DNA of 64,000 nucleotides from Emticicia sp. CRIBPO (GTDB taxonomy: Bacteria; Bacteroidota; Bacteroidia; Cytophagales; Spirosomataceae): NCBI RefSeq assembly GCF_009905725.1, contig NZ_JAAAKV010000002.1, positions 62,001 through 126,000 of the forward strand. Reading direction: 5' to 3'. The notes under the pieces were generated by a model. The model was not told the DNA's origin. It saw nothing but the letters and a program-made list of their open reading frames with translations, and searched no databases. Every line of letters starts with the position of its first letter. Within the stretch, counting starts at the first letter, position 1. Shown here piece by piece: positions 26,475 to 36,073 of this stretch. The translations under genes and the position numbers were made by a program.

Positions 26475-29150
26475 ATGCTTCTGAAACATAAAATTCCACT
26501 TTTGTTTTCCTTTTTACTCCTGCTGTCATTAACCGGCTGTGATGCCCCTCTTAAACCCGGAGAACTCTCTTTAAGGGACGGGTGGATGATCGCCTCGACC
26601 CACGAGGTGGAAGGTGACGCCAAAACCATCACGGCAGGCATCAGGCAATCCGGAAAATGGACCAAAACAAGTGTCCCGACCACGGTTTTGGGGGCTTTGA
26701 CCGAGTCTGGAGAATATAAGGACATCTTTTTTGATAAAAACCTGGAGAAAATTCCGGCCGAAAGATTCAAGCACTCCTGGTGGTTCAGAAACCAGTTTGA
26801 TTTTGACGGCTTTGACCAGGAAAAAGAAAACCTGAGCCTGATGGTGGACGGCATTAACTACAGGGCCAATATCTGGCTCAACGGCGTTCAGATTGCCAGC
26901 CAGGATACCCTTGCCGGGGCTTTCCGTCAATTTGAAATCAATGTATCTTCTGCCATAAAATCCGTAAACAATGTACTTCTTGTAGAAGTTTTTCCTCCGC
27001 AGGTGCGTAATTTTTACATGGGTTTTGTAGACTGGGCTCCCAAACCACCCGACAACAACATGGGGATTTTCAGGGAATTAAGACTGAAAAGATCAGGAAA
27101 GGTCTCTGTAAGCCACCTGTTTGTTGCTCCTGATGTCAACACAAAAGACCTGAGTCAGGCGTCGGTGACGGTAAGTGCAGAACTGAGAAATCACAGCAAC
27201 GAGCCAAAAGAAATAGAAATAAGCGGAAAAATTGAAGCCATTGAGTTCAGAAAGAAAGTCACGCTTAAAGCCCGGGAACACCAAGAGATCAGGTTTACAC
27301 CTGAAGAGTTTAAAAATCTTCACCTCAAAAATCCGAGACTCTGGTGGCCGAACGGGCTGGGAAAGCCTGAATTATATACCGTCAACCTGGAAGTTAAAGA
27401 AAAGGACCAGTTGCTGGATTCCAAAAGTACACGGTTTGGTATCAGGAAAATCGAAACGTATCTCAATGCAAAAGGTGTACGTGGTTATAAGGTCAACGGT
27501 CGCGATGTACTCATCAAAAGTGCGGGCTGGGTAGACGACCTGCTGCTGAGATACATGCCTGAAAAAGATGCCGCCCAGATCCGGTACGTCAAAGAAATGA
27601 ACCTCAATTCGCTGCGGTTTGAAGGCATCTGGGGCAACAATCATCACATTTACGACCTTTGTGATGAAAACGGCATTTTGCTCATGGTCGGCTGGAGCTG
27701 CCAGTGGGAATGGCCCGACTACATCGGCGAAGAGCTCAAAATGAAACCCGGCGACGAAAATCTGCCGATCAATGAAGGTGTCGATTTGTATGCGGTGAGA
27801 TTAACCCCACAGGAAGAAACCCTGTTTTCGGATTATTTCAGAGACCAGGTCAAATGGCTGAGAAACCACCCCTCGATATTCACCTGGGCTGGTGGCAGCG
27901 ACGCCATGCCCAAGCCGTCTCTCGAAAAAAGGTACCTCGAAACGCTAAGGAAATACGACCCGACGCGGCCTTTCCTCGTGTCTTCAGGAGCATTTGAAAG
28001 CACGCTCACCGGCTCATCCGGCATGAAAATGAACGGGCCTTATGAATATGTGCCCCCGGTCTATTGGTTTGAGGACCAGAAACTGGGTGGTGCCTTCGGC
28101 TTCAATTCCGAAACCGGCCCCGGCCCGCAGATTCCCCCGTTGGAAGGCATCAAAAAAATGATGTCCCAAACCCACCTGTGGCCTGCCGATAACGCCATGT
28201 GGAATTTCCATTCCGGCAGAAAAGACTTTAACACGATGAAAGTCTATCTGACTGCCCTCGAAAACAAATACGGCCAGCCCAAAGACCTCGAAGATCTGGC
28301 TGCCAAGGCCCAGCTGATGAACTATGAGGCCATCAGGCCCATGTTTGAAGCTTTTGTGATCAACCGTCCGAAAGCGACCGGGGTAGTACAATGGATGCTG
28401 AATTCACCCTGGCCGGAATTCTACTGGCAGTTGTATGATTATTACCTGATGCCGACCGGGGCTTATTACGGCACCAAAAAAGCAGGACAACCTTTGACGG
28501 CCATTTATAATTGCTTTGACCAGACCATACATCTCAGCAATGACGCACCTGCCGGAGTAAAGAATATCAAGGCCGGACTAAGATTGCTGGACCAGAATTC
28601 AAAGGTGATCTTCGAAAAATCAGAAGTGATTTCCCTGGGGAGCAATGTGAGCCGATCATGGCTCAAAATCCCCGAACTTAAAGGCAGTCACCAGGTGTAT
28701 TTTCTGGACCTTAAGATCAGGGACGACCGGGGCAAAGTACTTGCAGATAATTTTTACTGGCTGGCCACCGAAAAAGACCAGCTGGACTGGTCCCAATATT
28801 TCTGGTTTTATACGCCTCAGAAAAAATATGCTGACTTCAAAGCACTCAATGATCTACCCGCCGCGAAACTGGAAGCAACGAAATCTGTCAAACTCAGTGA
28901 CGATGAATATGAAATCACGGTAAAACTCAAAAACCCGTCTGATAAACTGGCCTTTTTTACCGAATTACAACTCAACAATCCTGAAAATAACAAAGCCATT
29001 CTCCCGGTTTTCTGGTCCGACAATTATATCTCCTTATTGCCAGGAGAAGAAAAGGTACTGACCGTAAAGTGCAGGAAAAGCAATGCCGGACAAAAAGAAC
29101 CTGTGGTCAGAATCAAAGGATATAATGTAACTGAAAGTCTTCAGCTTTAA
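26475..29150 (+). CDS. GH2 exo-beta-D-glucosaminidase (CsxA-like), lipoprotein
   Basis: 891 residues, beginning with a lipoprotein signal (LLLSLTGC). Domain order matches CsxA-type GH2 enzymes: sugar-binding beta-sandwich (to ~210), immunoglobulin-like domain (~210-330), TIM barrel (~335-600) and two C-terminal sandwiches. Acid/base D476 in WAGGSDAMPK and nucleophile E546 in FNSETGPGP correspond to CsxA D469 and E541; MNGPYEYVPPVYWF also matches. It removes terminal glucosamine from chitosan-type oligosaccharides at the outer membrane. It lies ahead of the sugar-catabolic genes at 29345, separated by a 194-base gap, so cotranscription is uncertain. Confidence 0.85.
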   Translation: MLLKHKIPLLFSFLLLLSLTGCDAPLKPGELSLRDGWMIASTHEVEGDAKTITAGIRQSGKWTKTSVPTTVLGALTESGEYKDIFFDKNLEKIPAERFKHSWWFRNQFDFDGFDQEKENLSLMVDGINYRANIWLNGVQIASQDTLAGAFRQFEINVSSAIKSVNNVLLVEVFPPQVRNFYMGFVDWAPKPPDNNMGIFRELRLKRSGKVSVSHLFVAPDVNTKDLSQASVTVSAELRNHSNEPKEIEISGKIEAIEFRKKVTLKAREHQEIRFTPEEFKNLHLKNPRLWWPNGLGKPELYTVNLEVKEKDQLLDSKSTRFGIRKIETYLNAKGVRGYKVNGRDVLIKSAGWVDDLLLRYMPEKDAAQIRYVKEMNLNSLRFEGIWGNNHHIYDLCDENGILLMVGWSCQWEWPDYIGEELKMKPGDENLPINEGVDLYAVRLTPQEETLFSDYFRDQVKWLRNHPSIFTWAGGSDAMPKPSLEKRYLETLRKYDPTRPFLVSSGAFESTLTGSSGMKMNGPYEYVPPVYWFEDQKLGGAFGFNSETGPGPQIPPLEGIKKMMSQTHLWPADNAMWNFHSGRKDFNTMKVYLTALENKYGQPKDLEDLAAKAQLMNYEAIRPMFEAFVINRPKATGVVQWMLNSPWPEFYWQLYDYYLMPTGAYYGTKKAGQPLTAIYNCFDQTIHLSNDAPAGVKNIKAGLRLLDQNSKVIFEKSEVISLGSNVSRSWLKIPELKGSHQVYFLDLKIRDDRGKVLADNFYWLATEKDQLDWSQYFWFYTPQKKYADFKALNDLPAAKLEATKSVKLSDDEYEITVKLKNPSDKLAFFTELQLNNPENNKAILPVFWSDNYISLLPGEEKVLTVKCRKSNAGQKEPVVRIKGYNVTESLQL

Positions 29151-29344
29151 CGGAAATAATTATCCGGTTTTAATAGCCTCACAGCAGGTAATCAGGGTAA
29201 TAATATCAGGTCTGAAAAAGGAGACCGTTATTTGTAAAATATTTTAATATAAAAACCTGATTTAGTGCCAATACTTTTTTAGTTTTAGAGATCAGAAATT
29301 TCCGGTTAACCATACCTGAAATCAATATTCAACCTTAATAATAA

Positions 29345-30052
29345 ATGAAACCCATTGTTCAAATTTCCCTGGACCTCACCAACATTGATGAGGCTCTGGA
29401 AACCGCCGCTCTGGCCATGAGAGCCGGTGTCGACTGGCTTGAAGTCGGAACTCCCCTTATCCTTGCCGAAGGTCTGCACGGCGTCAGAAAATTACGCGAA
29501 GCTTTCCCCGGAGTACCCATTGTGGCCGACCTCAAAACCATGGACGGAGGTTACCTCGAGGCTGAAATGATGGCCAAAGCCGGGGCAACCCACGTGGTAG
29601 TGATGGCCCGGGCTCATGCAGAAACCATCAAATGTGTGGTGCAGGCAGGACGCGACTTTGGTGTCAAAGTCATGGGCGACAACATGGTCTGTGAAGACAT
29701 GGTGGAAGGGGCAAAATGGCTCGAAGACCTGGGTTGCGATTATGTCATCCACCACATCGGCTACGACGAACGCCGGGGCATTGCTGCCAACGGCTTCAGA
29801 ATGCCCAGCCCTCTGGACCAGTTAAAGGAAGTAGTCCAGGCGGTCAATATCCCGGTTCAGGCCGTCGGTGGCCTCAGTCTCGAACAAGCCATCCGTTGTC
29901 CTGAATTCGGGGCACCGCTGGTCGTATTGGGAGCTCCCCTGACCATTGATGCCGACGCTTTCAAAACCGCTGACGGTGACCTTGAAAGTTCACTGAGACT
30001 TATCTGTGAAAAAATACATGCTTACGGTGATGTCAAAGTGGGAAAACGCTGA
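29345..30052 (+). CDS. 3-hexulose-6-phosphate synthase / 3-keto-L-gulonate-6-P decarboxylase family (OMPDC superfamily)
   Basis: 235 residues. The superfamily DxKxxD motif is present as ADLKTMDGG with D62, K64 and D67, and E33 lies in WLEVGTP; these positions coincide with those of E. coli keto-gulonate-phosphate decarboxylase. The ADLKTMD form is equally typical of hexulose-phosphate synthases. Members act through Mg2+-stabilised enediolates: decarboxylation, or aldol addition of formaldehyde. HPS works with a 6-phospho-3-hexuloisomerase, which is not present here. It is the first gene of a tight operon with a dehydrogenase, SDR and isomerase. Confidence 0.85.
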   Translation: MKPIVQISLDLTNIDEALETAALAMRAGVDWLEVGTPLILAEGLHGVRKLREAFPGVPIVADLKTMDGGYLEAEMMAKAGATHVVVMARAHAETIKCVVQAGRDFGVKVMGDNMVCEDMVEGAKWLEDLGCDYVIHHIGYDERRGIAANGFRMPSPLDQLKEVVQAVNIPVQAVGGLSLEQAIRCPEFGAPLVVLGAPLTIDADAFKTADGDLESSLRLICEKIHAYGDVKVGKR

Positions 30053-30084
30053 TCACCTCAATAAAAGATAAAAATATCAACCTT

Positions 30085-31110
30085 ATGAAATCTGCTGCTG
30101 TAGTTAATTATGCCCCTGAAAAAGGCTCGGTGGAAATCCGTGAAATAGAAAAACCCGTCATCGGCGACGAAGACGTATTGTTACAGGTAGCCAATGTCGG
30201 TGTCTGTGGCAGTGACCTGCACCAATGGACTTCCGACCACAGCTGGCCGGTCAACTACCCCGTGGTATTAGGCCATGAATTCGGCGGATACATTGCCGAA
30301 GTCGGCAGCCGGGTAATAGGCTGGAAAGAAGGCGACCGGGTGGTCAGCGAAACCGCCGCGGTGATCGACATCAACAACCCGATGAGCCGACAGGGTTTAT
30401 ATAACCTTGATCCTACCCGCAAAGGGTTTGGTTACGGGGTCAATGGTGCCATGACCAAATATGTGAGGGTTCCGGCCCGTTGTCTGCACGCCGTTCCTGA
30501 CCTCGTACCTTTTGAAGAAGCCTGTCTGACAGAACCTTGCTGTGTGGCCTTTAATGCCGTGGTGGAAAACGCCCGTATCAAACCCGGCGACCGGGTGATC
30601 GTTCTGGGCCCGGGCACCATCGGCATCCTGTGTGCGGCCATGGCCAGGTTGTGCGGAGCCCAGGTGGCTATTGTAGGTCTTGAAGCAGACCGCCACCGGT
30701 TGGAGATAGCAAAGCAATACGGCTGTGAGGCCATCATCGGAGACGCCACAGAATGGGCCAAAAGAGCCGACGGACTGGGAGCAGACTGCATCATTGATGC
30801 GGCCGGGGCAAGTGCCACACTGAAAATTGCCCTGCAGCTGGTAAGACCCAACGGACACATCACCAAAGTAGGCTGGGGTCCTCAGCCTCTGGGGTTCTCT
30901 TTAGATCCTCTGGTACAGAAAAATGTGACTTTACAAGGCAGTTTCAGCCACAACTGGCCCATCTGGGAGCGGGTACTCGCCCTGATGTCAAGTGGCCAGC
31001 TGGATGTCAAACCGATCATCGGGGGTGTCTGGGCCATCTCAGACTGGCACGAAGCCTTCGAAAAAATGCACAGCGGTGAGGTGGTCAAAAGTGTCTTAAA
31101 ACCGATCTGA
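30085..31110 (+). CDS. Zinc-binding medium-chain dehydrogenase (threonine/sugar-alcohol dehydrogenase-like)
   Basis: 341 residues. Catalytic zinc: C41 (GVCGSDLHQW) and H64-E65 (GHEFGG). NAD-binding motif GPGTIGILCAAMARLCG. The loop that normally carries four structural-zinc cysteines reads AVIDINNPMSRQGLYNLDPT without any cysteine, so the structural zinc is absent. Substrate is probably a polyol or hydroxy acid. It lies 32 bases after the decarboxylase gene and 2 bases before the SDR gene, so the three are one transcript. Confidence 0.85.
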   Translation: MKSAAVVNYAPEKGSVEIREIEKPVIGDEDVLLQVANVGVCGSDLHQWTSDHSWPVNYPVVLGHEFGGYIAEVGSRVIGWKEGDRVVSETAAVIDINNPMSRQGLYNLDPTRKGFGYGVNGAMTKYVRVPARCLHAVPDLVPFEEACLTEPCCVAFNAVVENARIKPGDRVIVLGPGTIGILCAAMARLCGAQVAIVGLEADRHRLEIAKQYGCEAIIGDATEWAKRADGLGADCIIDAAGASATLKIALQLVRPNGHITKVGWGPQPLGFSLDPLVQKNVTLQGSFSHNWPIWERVLALMSSGQLDVKPIIGGVWAISDWHEAFEKMHSGEVVKSVLKPI

Positions 31111-31112
31111 AT

Positions 31113-31901
31113 ATGAGACTCGATAACAAAGTCATCATCGTCACCGGCTCATGTACCGGCATCGGGAAGGCTATAGCCGAAAGGTGCGTAGCCGAAGGAG
31201 CTTCTGTGGTGATTCACGGGTTGGAACAGGACCTGGGAGAGGAAGTGGTCAGACAATTGGGCAATGAAAAATCAGTGCTGTACATCGGAGACCTGGCTGA
31301 AGAAAATACGGTAAAAAAACTGGTAGAAACAGCCCTGACAGCCTTCGGAAAAATCGATGCGATTGTCAACAATGCCGCCATTGTAGCTTCCTCCAATATT
31401 CACGACACGGACCTGAACTTCTTCAGACATATATTTGAAGTCAACACCCTCGCTCCTTTTGCCCTCATTAAGGAAGCGTTGCCACACCTGACCAAAACGA
31501 GCGGTAATGTGCTGAATATCGGTTCGGTCAACGCCTACAGCGGAGAGCCCAATCTCATGGCTTACAGTGTTACCAAAGGAGCCCTGATGACCCTCACCCG
31601 CAACCTGGGAGATACCCTCCACAGGGAAAACGGCGTCAGGGTCAACCAGATCAATCCGGGGTGGGTGCTGACAGAAAGAGAAGCCGAACGCAAACGTGAA
31701 CATGGTCTTTCCGAGGACTGGTACAAAGGCGTTCCGGCGGTCTTTGCCCCTGCAGGTCGACTGCTCAAACCCTCAGAAATAGCCTCAGCGGCCGTTTACT
31801 GGCTGGGTGATGAGTGCGGCCCGGTGAGCGGACAGGTAGTCGAACTTGAACAACATCCTTTCATCGGACGTAATCCTCCGAAAGACACTTCAACCATTTA
31901 A
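31113..31901 (+). CDS. Classical short-chain dehydrogenase/reductase
   Basis: 262 residues. Cofactor loop TGSCTGIG (11-18), NNAA (86-89), catalytic S138, Y151 and K155 (YSVTK). All classical SDR elements are intact. It probably oxidises or reduces a sugar or sugar-acid hydroxyl, acting with the zinc dehydrogenase encoded 2 bases upstream. The sugar-isomerase gene follows after 24 bases. Confidence 0.88.
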   Translation: MRLDNKVIIVTGSCTGIGKAIAERCVAEGASVVIHGLEQDLGEEVVRQLGNEKSVLYIGDLAEENTVKKLVETALTAFGKIDAIVNNAAIVASSNIHDTDLNFFRHIFEVNTLAPFALIKEALPHLTKTSGNVLNIGSVNAYSGEPNLMAYSVTKGALMTLTRNLGDTLHRENGVRVNQINPGWVLTEREAERKREHGLSEDWYKGVPAVFAPAGRLLKPSEIASAAVYWLGDECGPVSGQVVELEQHPFIGRNPPKDTSTI

Positions 31902-31925
31902 CCTTTAATTTCCGAAAATCCCGAT

Positions 31926-32816
31926 ATGCCCAAATTAGCCGTTTTCCCCAAAGCTTTTATGCACGCTCTCTGCAAAGACGGCACCATGAAAGTAGCCGAA
32001 TGGATAGAATTAGCTTCAAAACTTGATATAGACGGTATCGAATGGTATGCCGGTTTCTTAGAAATGGCCGATGAGTCCAACTGGCCTTTATTCCGCGAAC
32101 AGGTCGAATCGCACGGTCACACCATACCGATGATGTGCTGTTCTCCGGACTTTACCCATCCTGATCCTGATTTCAGGGCAAAGGAAATCGCCAAACAAAA
32201 ACACTGGATAGACATGACCAGTATTCTTGGCGGGAAATACTGCCGGGTGCTTTCCGGGCAACGCAGACCGGAACTTTCCATCGAAGAAGGCGTCAGTCTG
32301 GCCGCCGAATGCATCGAAGCCTGCCTGCCGCATGCCCAGGAAAAGGGCATCACGCTCATCATAGAAAATCATTACAAGGACGACTTCTGGGAATATCCTG
32401 AATTTGCCCAGAAAGCAGACGTTTTCTGCATGCTCGTAGACCGTATCCAACATCCTAATTTCGGAGTGAATTATGATCCGAGCAACACCTATCTGGCCGG
32501 AGAAGATCCGCTTGAACTCCTTTATCGCGTCTCCAACCGGGTAGTGACCATGCATGCCAGCGACCGCTATTTACTCAGCGGCACCATCGAAGACCTGAAA
32601 AAAGAAGAAGGCGGTTCAATAGGATATGCCAAAAGACTCAGTCACGGTGAAATCGGCAAGGGCCTGAATGACTATGATGCTATTTTCAGAGAGTTAAAAA
32701 GAGTCGGATTCGATGGCTGGATCAGCATCGAAGACGGTGTTGACGGTATGGACCAGCTAGAGCGGAGCGTCCGGTTTGTCAGAAGGAAAATCAAAGATTA
32801 CTGGCCTGAAAACTGA
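31926..32816 (+). CDS. Sugar phosphate isomerase/epimerase (xylose-isomerase-like TIM barrel)
   Basis: 296 residues of the AP-endonuclease-2/xylose-isomerase-like fold. Metal and substrate residues appear in IIENHYKDDFW, NYDPSNTY, VTMHASDR and WISIEDG, the regular acidic/His pattern of hydroxypyruvate isomerases, tagatose epimerases and IolE/IolI-like enzymes. Last gene of the catabolic operon. Its stop at 32816 directly abuts the stop of the convergent regulator. Confidence 0.83.
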   Translation: MPKLAVFPKAFMHALCKDGTMKVAEWIELASKLDIDGIEWYAGFLEMADESNWPLFREQVESHGHTIPMMCCSPDFTHPDPDFRAKEIAKQKHWIDMTSILGGKYCRVLSGQRRPELSIEEGVSLAAECIEACLPHAQEKGITLIIENHYKDDFWEYPEFAQKADVFCMLVDRIQHPNFGVNYDPSNTYLAGEDPLELLYRVSNRVVTMHASDRYLLSGTIEDLKKEEGGSIGYAKRLSHGEIGKGLNDYDAIFRELKRVGFDGWISIEDGVDGMDQLERSVRFVRRKIKDYWPEN

Positions 32817-33986
32817 TCAGATACCTGGTTTTACGGAATACTGTTTACGATATTCTATGGGTGTACAACCCTTGAGCTGTTTAAACTGACGGGCAATGTT
32901 CTTACTGTCCGTCAGCCCCATATCCAGGGCAATTTCAAAGACACTCAGGTCTGTTTCCAGCAGCCTCCTGCTCAGTTTCTCAATCCTCAGGTTAAAAATG
33001 TACTTGTATATCGGGTATCCGGTGATATACTGAAAGCGTTTTTCCAGGGTGCGTCTCGACAGCGGCACCTGTTTTACCACATCGTCCACCTGGATGTTCT
33101 TGTCGATGTTCTGGTGAATATATTTAAGTGTGCAGGCAATATGGTCGTCATTGGTGGCATAAATATCCGTGGAATGCCTCGTGACCACCTGCGTAGGCCG
33201 TACAATCACATCATAAAAAGAGGAGCAGCCGTTTTTGATCATATGCTCCAGCAATTTAGCGGCATCATACCCGCCTTTTTCTGCATCCTGGGCAATGCTC
33301 GACAAAGGAGGATCGGAAAAATCACAGATCATCTCATCATTGTCTACACCTAAAACCGCCACTTCTTCAGGTATCCTGATTTTGGAATGACGGCAGGCTT
33401 CAGTAATGTGCTGACCCTGGTTGTCATCACAGGCCATGAGGGCGATGGGCTTCGGCAGGGACTTCAGCCACTGGCTCAGTGAACTGGGTTTGTAATACCA
33501 TAATTCGGTAGAGCCTGCCATGGCATTTTCAAAATAATGCACTTTATACCCGGCCCTGTTGATGCGTTCTTCATATCCTTCGGCACGCTCGCGGGACCAG
33601 ACAATATCTTTAAAACCGTAATAGGCAAAATTCTTAAACCCTTTTTTCAGGAAATAATCAGCCCCCATCGTCCCGGCTTCCTTGTGTACAGCCGTGATGT
33701 TGGGTATTTCCTTAAATCTTTCCTTAAAGTCCTGGGCAATGACCGGGATGCCTTCCTCCACAAACCTGGCTACTTTCGGGTCGTTATAAAACTGCCCGAT
33801 GATGCCGTCTGCTCCCCACTCTTTGGCCCATTGCAGGATCCCTTCCACCCCGATGGTTTCCCGCTGAAACAAAGGCATTCTGCAGAAAATCCACGGCCCG
33901 TGTTCTTTCGAATACCGGGCAATTCCTTTCAGTAACTCTTTGCTGAACTCTTCAGCAAAGTCTATCATCAGAATAATTTTGTACAT
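32817..33986 (-). CDS. XylR-like transcriptional regulator: LacI-type sensor domain plus AraC HTH
   Basis: 389 residues. Residues ~1-280 form a periplasmic-binding-protein-like sensor (GADGIIGQFY, MACDDNQGQHITEACRHSKI, EVAVLGVDNDEMICD), and residues ~285-385 an AraC helix-turn-helix pair (VPLSRRTLEKRF, LDMGLTDSKNIARQFKQL, GCTPIEYRKQ). E. coli XylR has the same architecture and activates sugar operons. Convergent with, and touching, the 29345-32816 operon, it is the likely regulator of that pathway with a sugar or sugar acid as effector. Confidence 0.87.
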   Translation of the reverse strand: MYKIILMIDFAEEFSKELLKGIARYSKEHGPWIFCRMPLFQRETIGVEGILQWAKEWGADGIIGQFYNDPKVARFVEEGIPVIAQDFKERFKEIPNITAVHKEAGTMGADYFLKKGFKNFAYYGFKDIVWSRERAEGYEERINRAGYKVHYFENAMAGSTELWYYKPSSLSQWLKSLPKPIALMACDDNQGQHITEACRHSKIRIPEEVAVLGVDNDEMICDFSDPPLSSIAQDAEKGGYDAAKLLEHMIKNGCSSFYDVIVRPTQVVTRHSTDIYATNDDHIACTLKYIHQNIDKNIQVDDVVKQVPLSRRTLEKRFQYITGYPIYKYIFNLRIEKLSRRLLETDLSVFEIALDMGLTDSKNIARQFKQLKGCTPIEYRKQYSVKPGI

Positions 33987-34088
33987 GATATATCCGGAAA
34001 ATCCTGGGATGAATCATCATCGGAGGATGTGGCCTGCTAATCTAGACATTACCCCGCTAAAATGCAAGAAAGACCGGGCCGCCCCCAC

Positions 34089-34127
34089 AAAAAAACGGGC
34101 AGCCAGTAGATACTGACCGCCCGTTTT
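34089..34127 (-). terminator. Rho-independent terminator of the beta-barrel gene
   Basis: Minus strand: 9-bp stem AAAACGGGC / GCCCGTTTT with an inner CAGT/ACTG helix, ending in seven T. It lies about 20 bases behind the stop at 34147. Confidence 0.8.
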
Positions 34128-34146
34128 ATAAATTCTTAAAATCGGA

Positions 34147-34767
34147 TTACATGTTGCTTTTGGTATAAGTGCCTAACGGGAAGCTCAGACCTACGTTAAG
34201 TCCAACACCCTGGTTTTTAAAGTCGACGTTTTTAGCAGGAGAAAGGTCCACAAGGCCCTGTCCGAAATAGAGATCCGTGTTTAACCACACTTTATTATTC
34301 AATCTGTAGTTGAAACCTACACCAAGTTTTACTCCGGCATCAAATTTCTCGAAATCACCATTGGAGTCATTGTAAACATTTCCACGGTCATCAGTCGATT
34401 TTAGCAGATAACCGAAATAGGGTCCGGCAAATACCTTAGGTCTGAAAGCGTGGCCTTTGTCATTCAGGTATAAAGTACCTAAAACAGGCAACTGGATATA
34501 CTGAAGATTTCTTTCCTGGTCGGAGTTGTTGAAGTGAGTACCCATAGTGGTATAAAGCAATTCAACCCTCAGGCCTAGTCTTGATTGTGAACTGTAATTA
34601 AAAAAGCCCCCTACATTTATGCCCGGTCTTGATTTAACATTATCTATGTCTCCTCTCAGTGTAGACAAATTTCCACCGATTACCGGTCCGATAGAGATGT
34701 TTTCTTGTGCAAAAGCGGTCATTGAAGCTGCACACATCAGGATTAAAAGCAAATTTCTGGTTCTCAT
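34147..34767 (-). CDS. Outer-membrane beta-barrel protein (PorT/OmpW-like)
   Basis: 206 residues with a signal peptide ending MTAFAQ. The rest alternates hydrophobic and polar residues in short strands (ISIGPVIGGNLSTL, NVGGFFNYSS, LGLRVELLYTTMG) and ends GLNVGLSFPLG, as expected for an eight-stranded barrel of the Bacteroidota porin-like/PorT group. Role unknown; structural or secretion-linked. Monocistronic with its own terminator. Confidence 0.82.
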   Translation of the reverse strand: MRTRNLLLILMCAASMTAFAQENISIGPVIGGNLSTLRGDIDNVKSRPGINVGGFFNYSSQSRLGLRVELLYTTMGTHFNNSDQERNLQYIQLPVLGTLYLNDKGHAFRPKVFAGPYFGYLLKSTDDRGNVYNDSNGDFEKFDAGVKLGVGFNYRLNNKVWLNTDLYFGQGLVDLSPAKNVDFKNQGVGLNVGLSFPLGTYTKSNM

Positions 34768-34970
34768 TTTATTGGTCTTTTAAGTTTTAAAATAAACGGC
34801 CTACCCTTAAGCCGTCAGATAGTTTATAGATGTGTTAAAAATGTTATTCCCTGGGGAAAAACACCCCTTTAATAATAAAACTGCCTACATGGGCAATCAA
34901 TGTCGGGGAACTTTTTCCACACTTTTAGTAATTTACCCTATTTCCCAGTGAGTACGGGTAAAAGAAATAA

Positions 34971-35003
34971 GCGTATTAAAAGCCAGGTTGGCTTTTAATA
35001 CGC
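34971..35003 (-). terminator. Long perfect hairpin, probable terminator of the LGFP gene
   Basis: 14-bp perfect stem GCGTATTAAAAGCC / GGCTTTTAATACGC with a 5-base loop, followed on the minus strand by TTATTTCTTTT. It lies 58 bases downstream of the stop at 35061. Confidence 0.65.
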
Positions 35004-35060
35004 TTTATAAATTTATTTATCATCCAAAAGCTAATGAATCAACAAAATCATATTAATCAA

Positions 35061-36038
35061 TTAACCAGTTCTGTGAACACTTGTTGTCGGACCCTGCCTA
35101 AGAATCTCGTGGTTAGGTACAAACTTAACCTCATCTCTCGTTTTGATTATTTTACCTTCTTCGAATTTCTGACTTAAATAATTATTCAAATCTAGCTTTT
35201 CTTCTTCACATGGAAATCCAGCTGCCCCGTTTTCCCAATCCATTTCTTCCCATTTGTATCTTATATCTCCTTTCACTATATGAGCTTTGGTGTCTTCTGA
35301 CCAGTAAATTGACCCTCCTTGAAAATGTACAAAACGGCCTGGTTTTACAGGACACTGTGTCTCCACCGTAATTGGTAAACCTAAAAAACTGTTTTCAGCT
35401 CCTACACTCTCCCATTTAGCACATATTTCTCCGAGTGGATTCATTATAAATTCACACTCTACTCTAAAACGTATTTTATAACTGTAATCATTATAATCAA
35501 CGATTATATCATCATTTTCTCTAAATACTTGTTCGAAACGCTTGGTACTTCTTTGTCCAATTTCCATTTCATTAAAATCAATTAATCCCTTTGCACTACC
35601 CAGTACATCATCTTTATCATTATTAATAAAGAAATTAACCACAGTGTCAATAATCTGGAACCCTGAATCTATATATTTTCCGGATTCACTACCGGCTATT
35701 GGATTACCACTGTAAGCTGTCACAGCAGCCTCACCAATTTTTTTGGCAAAAGCCGATATATTTTCCTTGTTCTCATACCAGCCACTGTTTTGGTCAATGT
35801 CTACAGCATTAACCACGATACCTATGACCGCCTCTTTGCTGTAGCCATCAAAAAGAAGTGATACATCTTCCGGATAAGATTTCGTTTGATGGGTATTTAT
35901 TCTTATCAATGGTAAAGCGTATCCTTTTTGTTTGGTACCGGAAGCAATTAAACCAGATAAAACAAGTTTGTCAGGAGAATGAATAGATTCCGTATCATTG
36001 CAAGTCACGTTTTCGATAAATACTTTGTATTTGTACAT
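35061..36038 (-). CDS. LGFP-repeat protein of unknown function
   Basis: 325 residues, no signal peptide. The C-terminal third holds two LGFP-type repeats: NSFLGLPITVET...FQGGSIYWSEDTKAH and GAAGFPCEEEKL. These modules are best known from actinobacterial cell-wall proteins, where they are thought to bind envelope glycan. The N-terminal domain (YKVFIENVTCNDTES...PDKLVLSGLIASG) is of a type I have seen fused to such repeats but cannot name. The gene is clearly AT-richer than its neighbours, which suggests acquisition. It lies 35 bases behind the small gene at 36074. Confidence 0.65.
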   Translation of the reverse strand: MYKYKVFIENVTCNDTESIHSPDKLVLSGLIASGTKQKGYALPLIRINTHQTKSYPEDVSLLFDGYSKEAVIGIVVNAVDIDQNSGWYENKENISAFAKKIGEAAVTAYSGNPIAGSESGKYIDSGFQIIDTVVNFFINNDKDDVLGSAKGLIDFNEMEIGQRSTKRFEQVFRENDDIIVDYNDYSYKIRFRVECEFIMNPLGEICAKWESVGAENSFLGLPITVETQCPVKPGRFVHFQGGSIYWSEDTKAHIVKGDIRYKWEEMDWENGAAGFPCEEEKLDLNNYLSQKFEEGKIIKTRDEVKFVPNHEILRQGPTTSVHRTG

Positions 36039-36073
36039 ATTTTCTTGATTTAAAAATTGATGAAATAATTAAC

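Noticed and set aside
29345..30052. Formaldehyde fixation by a ribulose monophosphate pathway
   Set aside because: The partner 6-phospho-3-hexuloisomerase is absent and the neighbours are dehydrogenases and a TIM-barrel isomerase.
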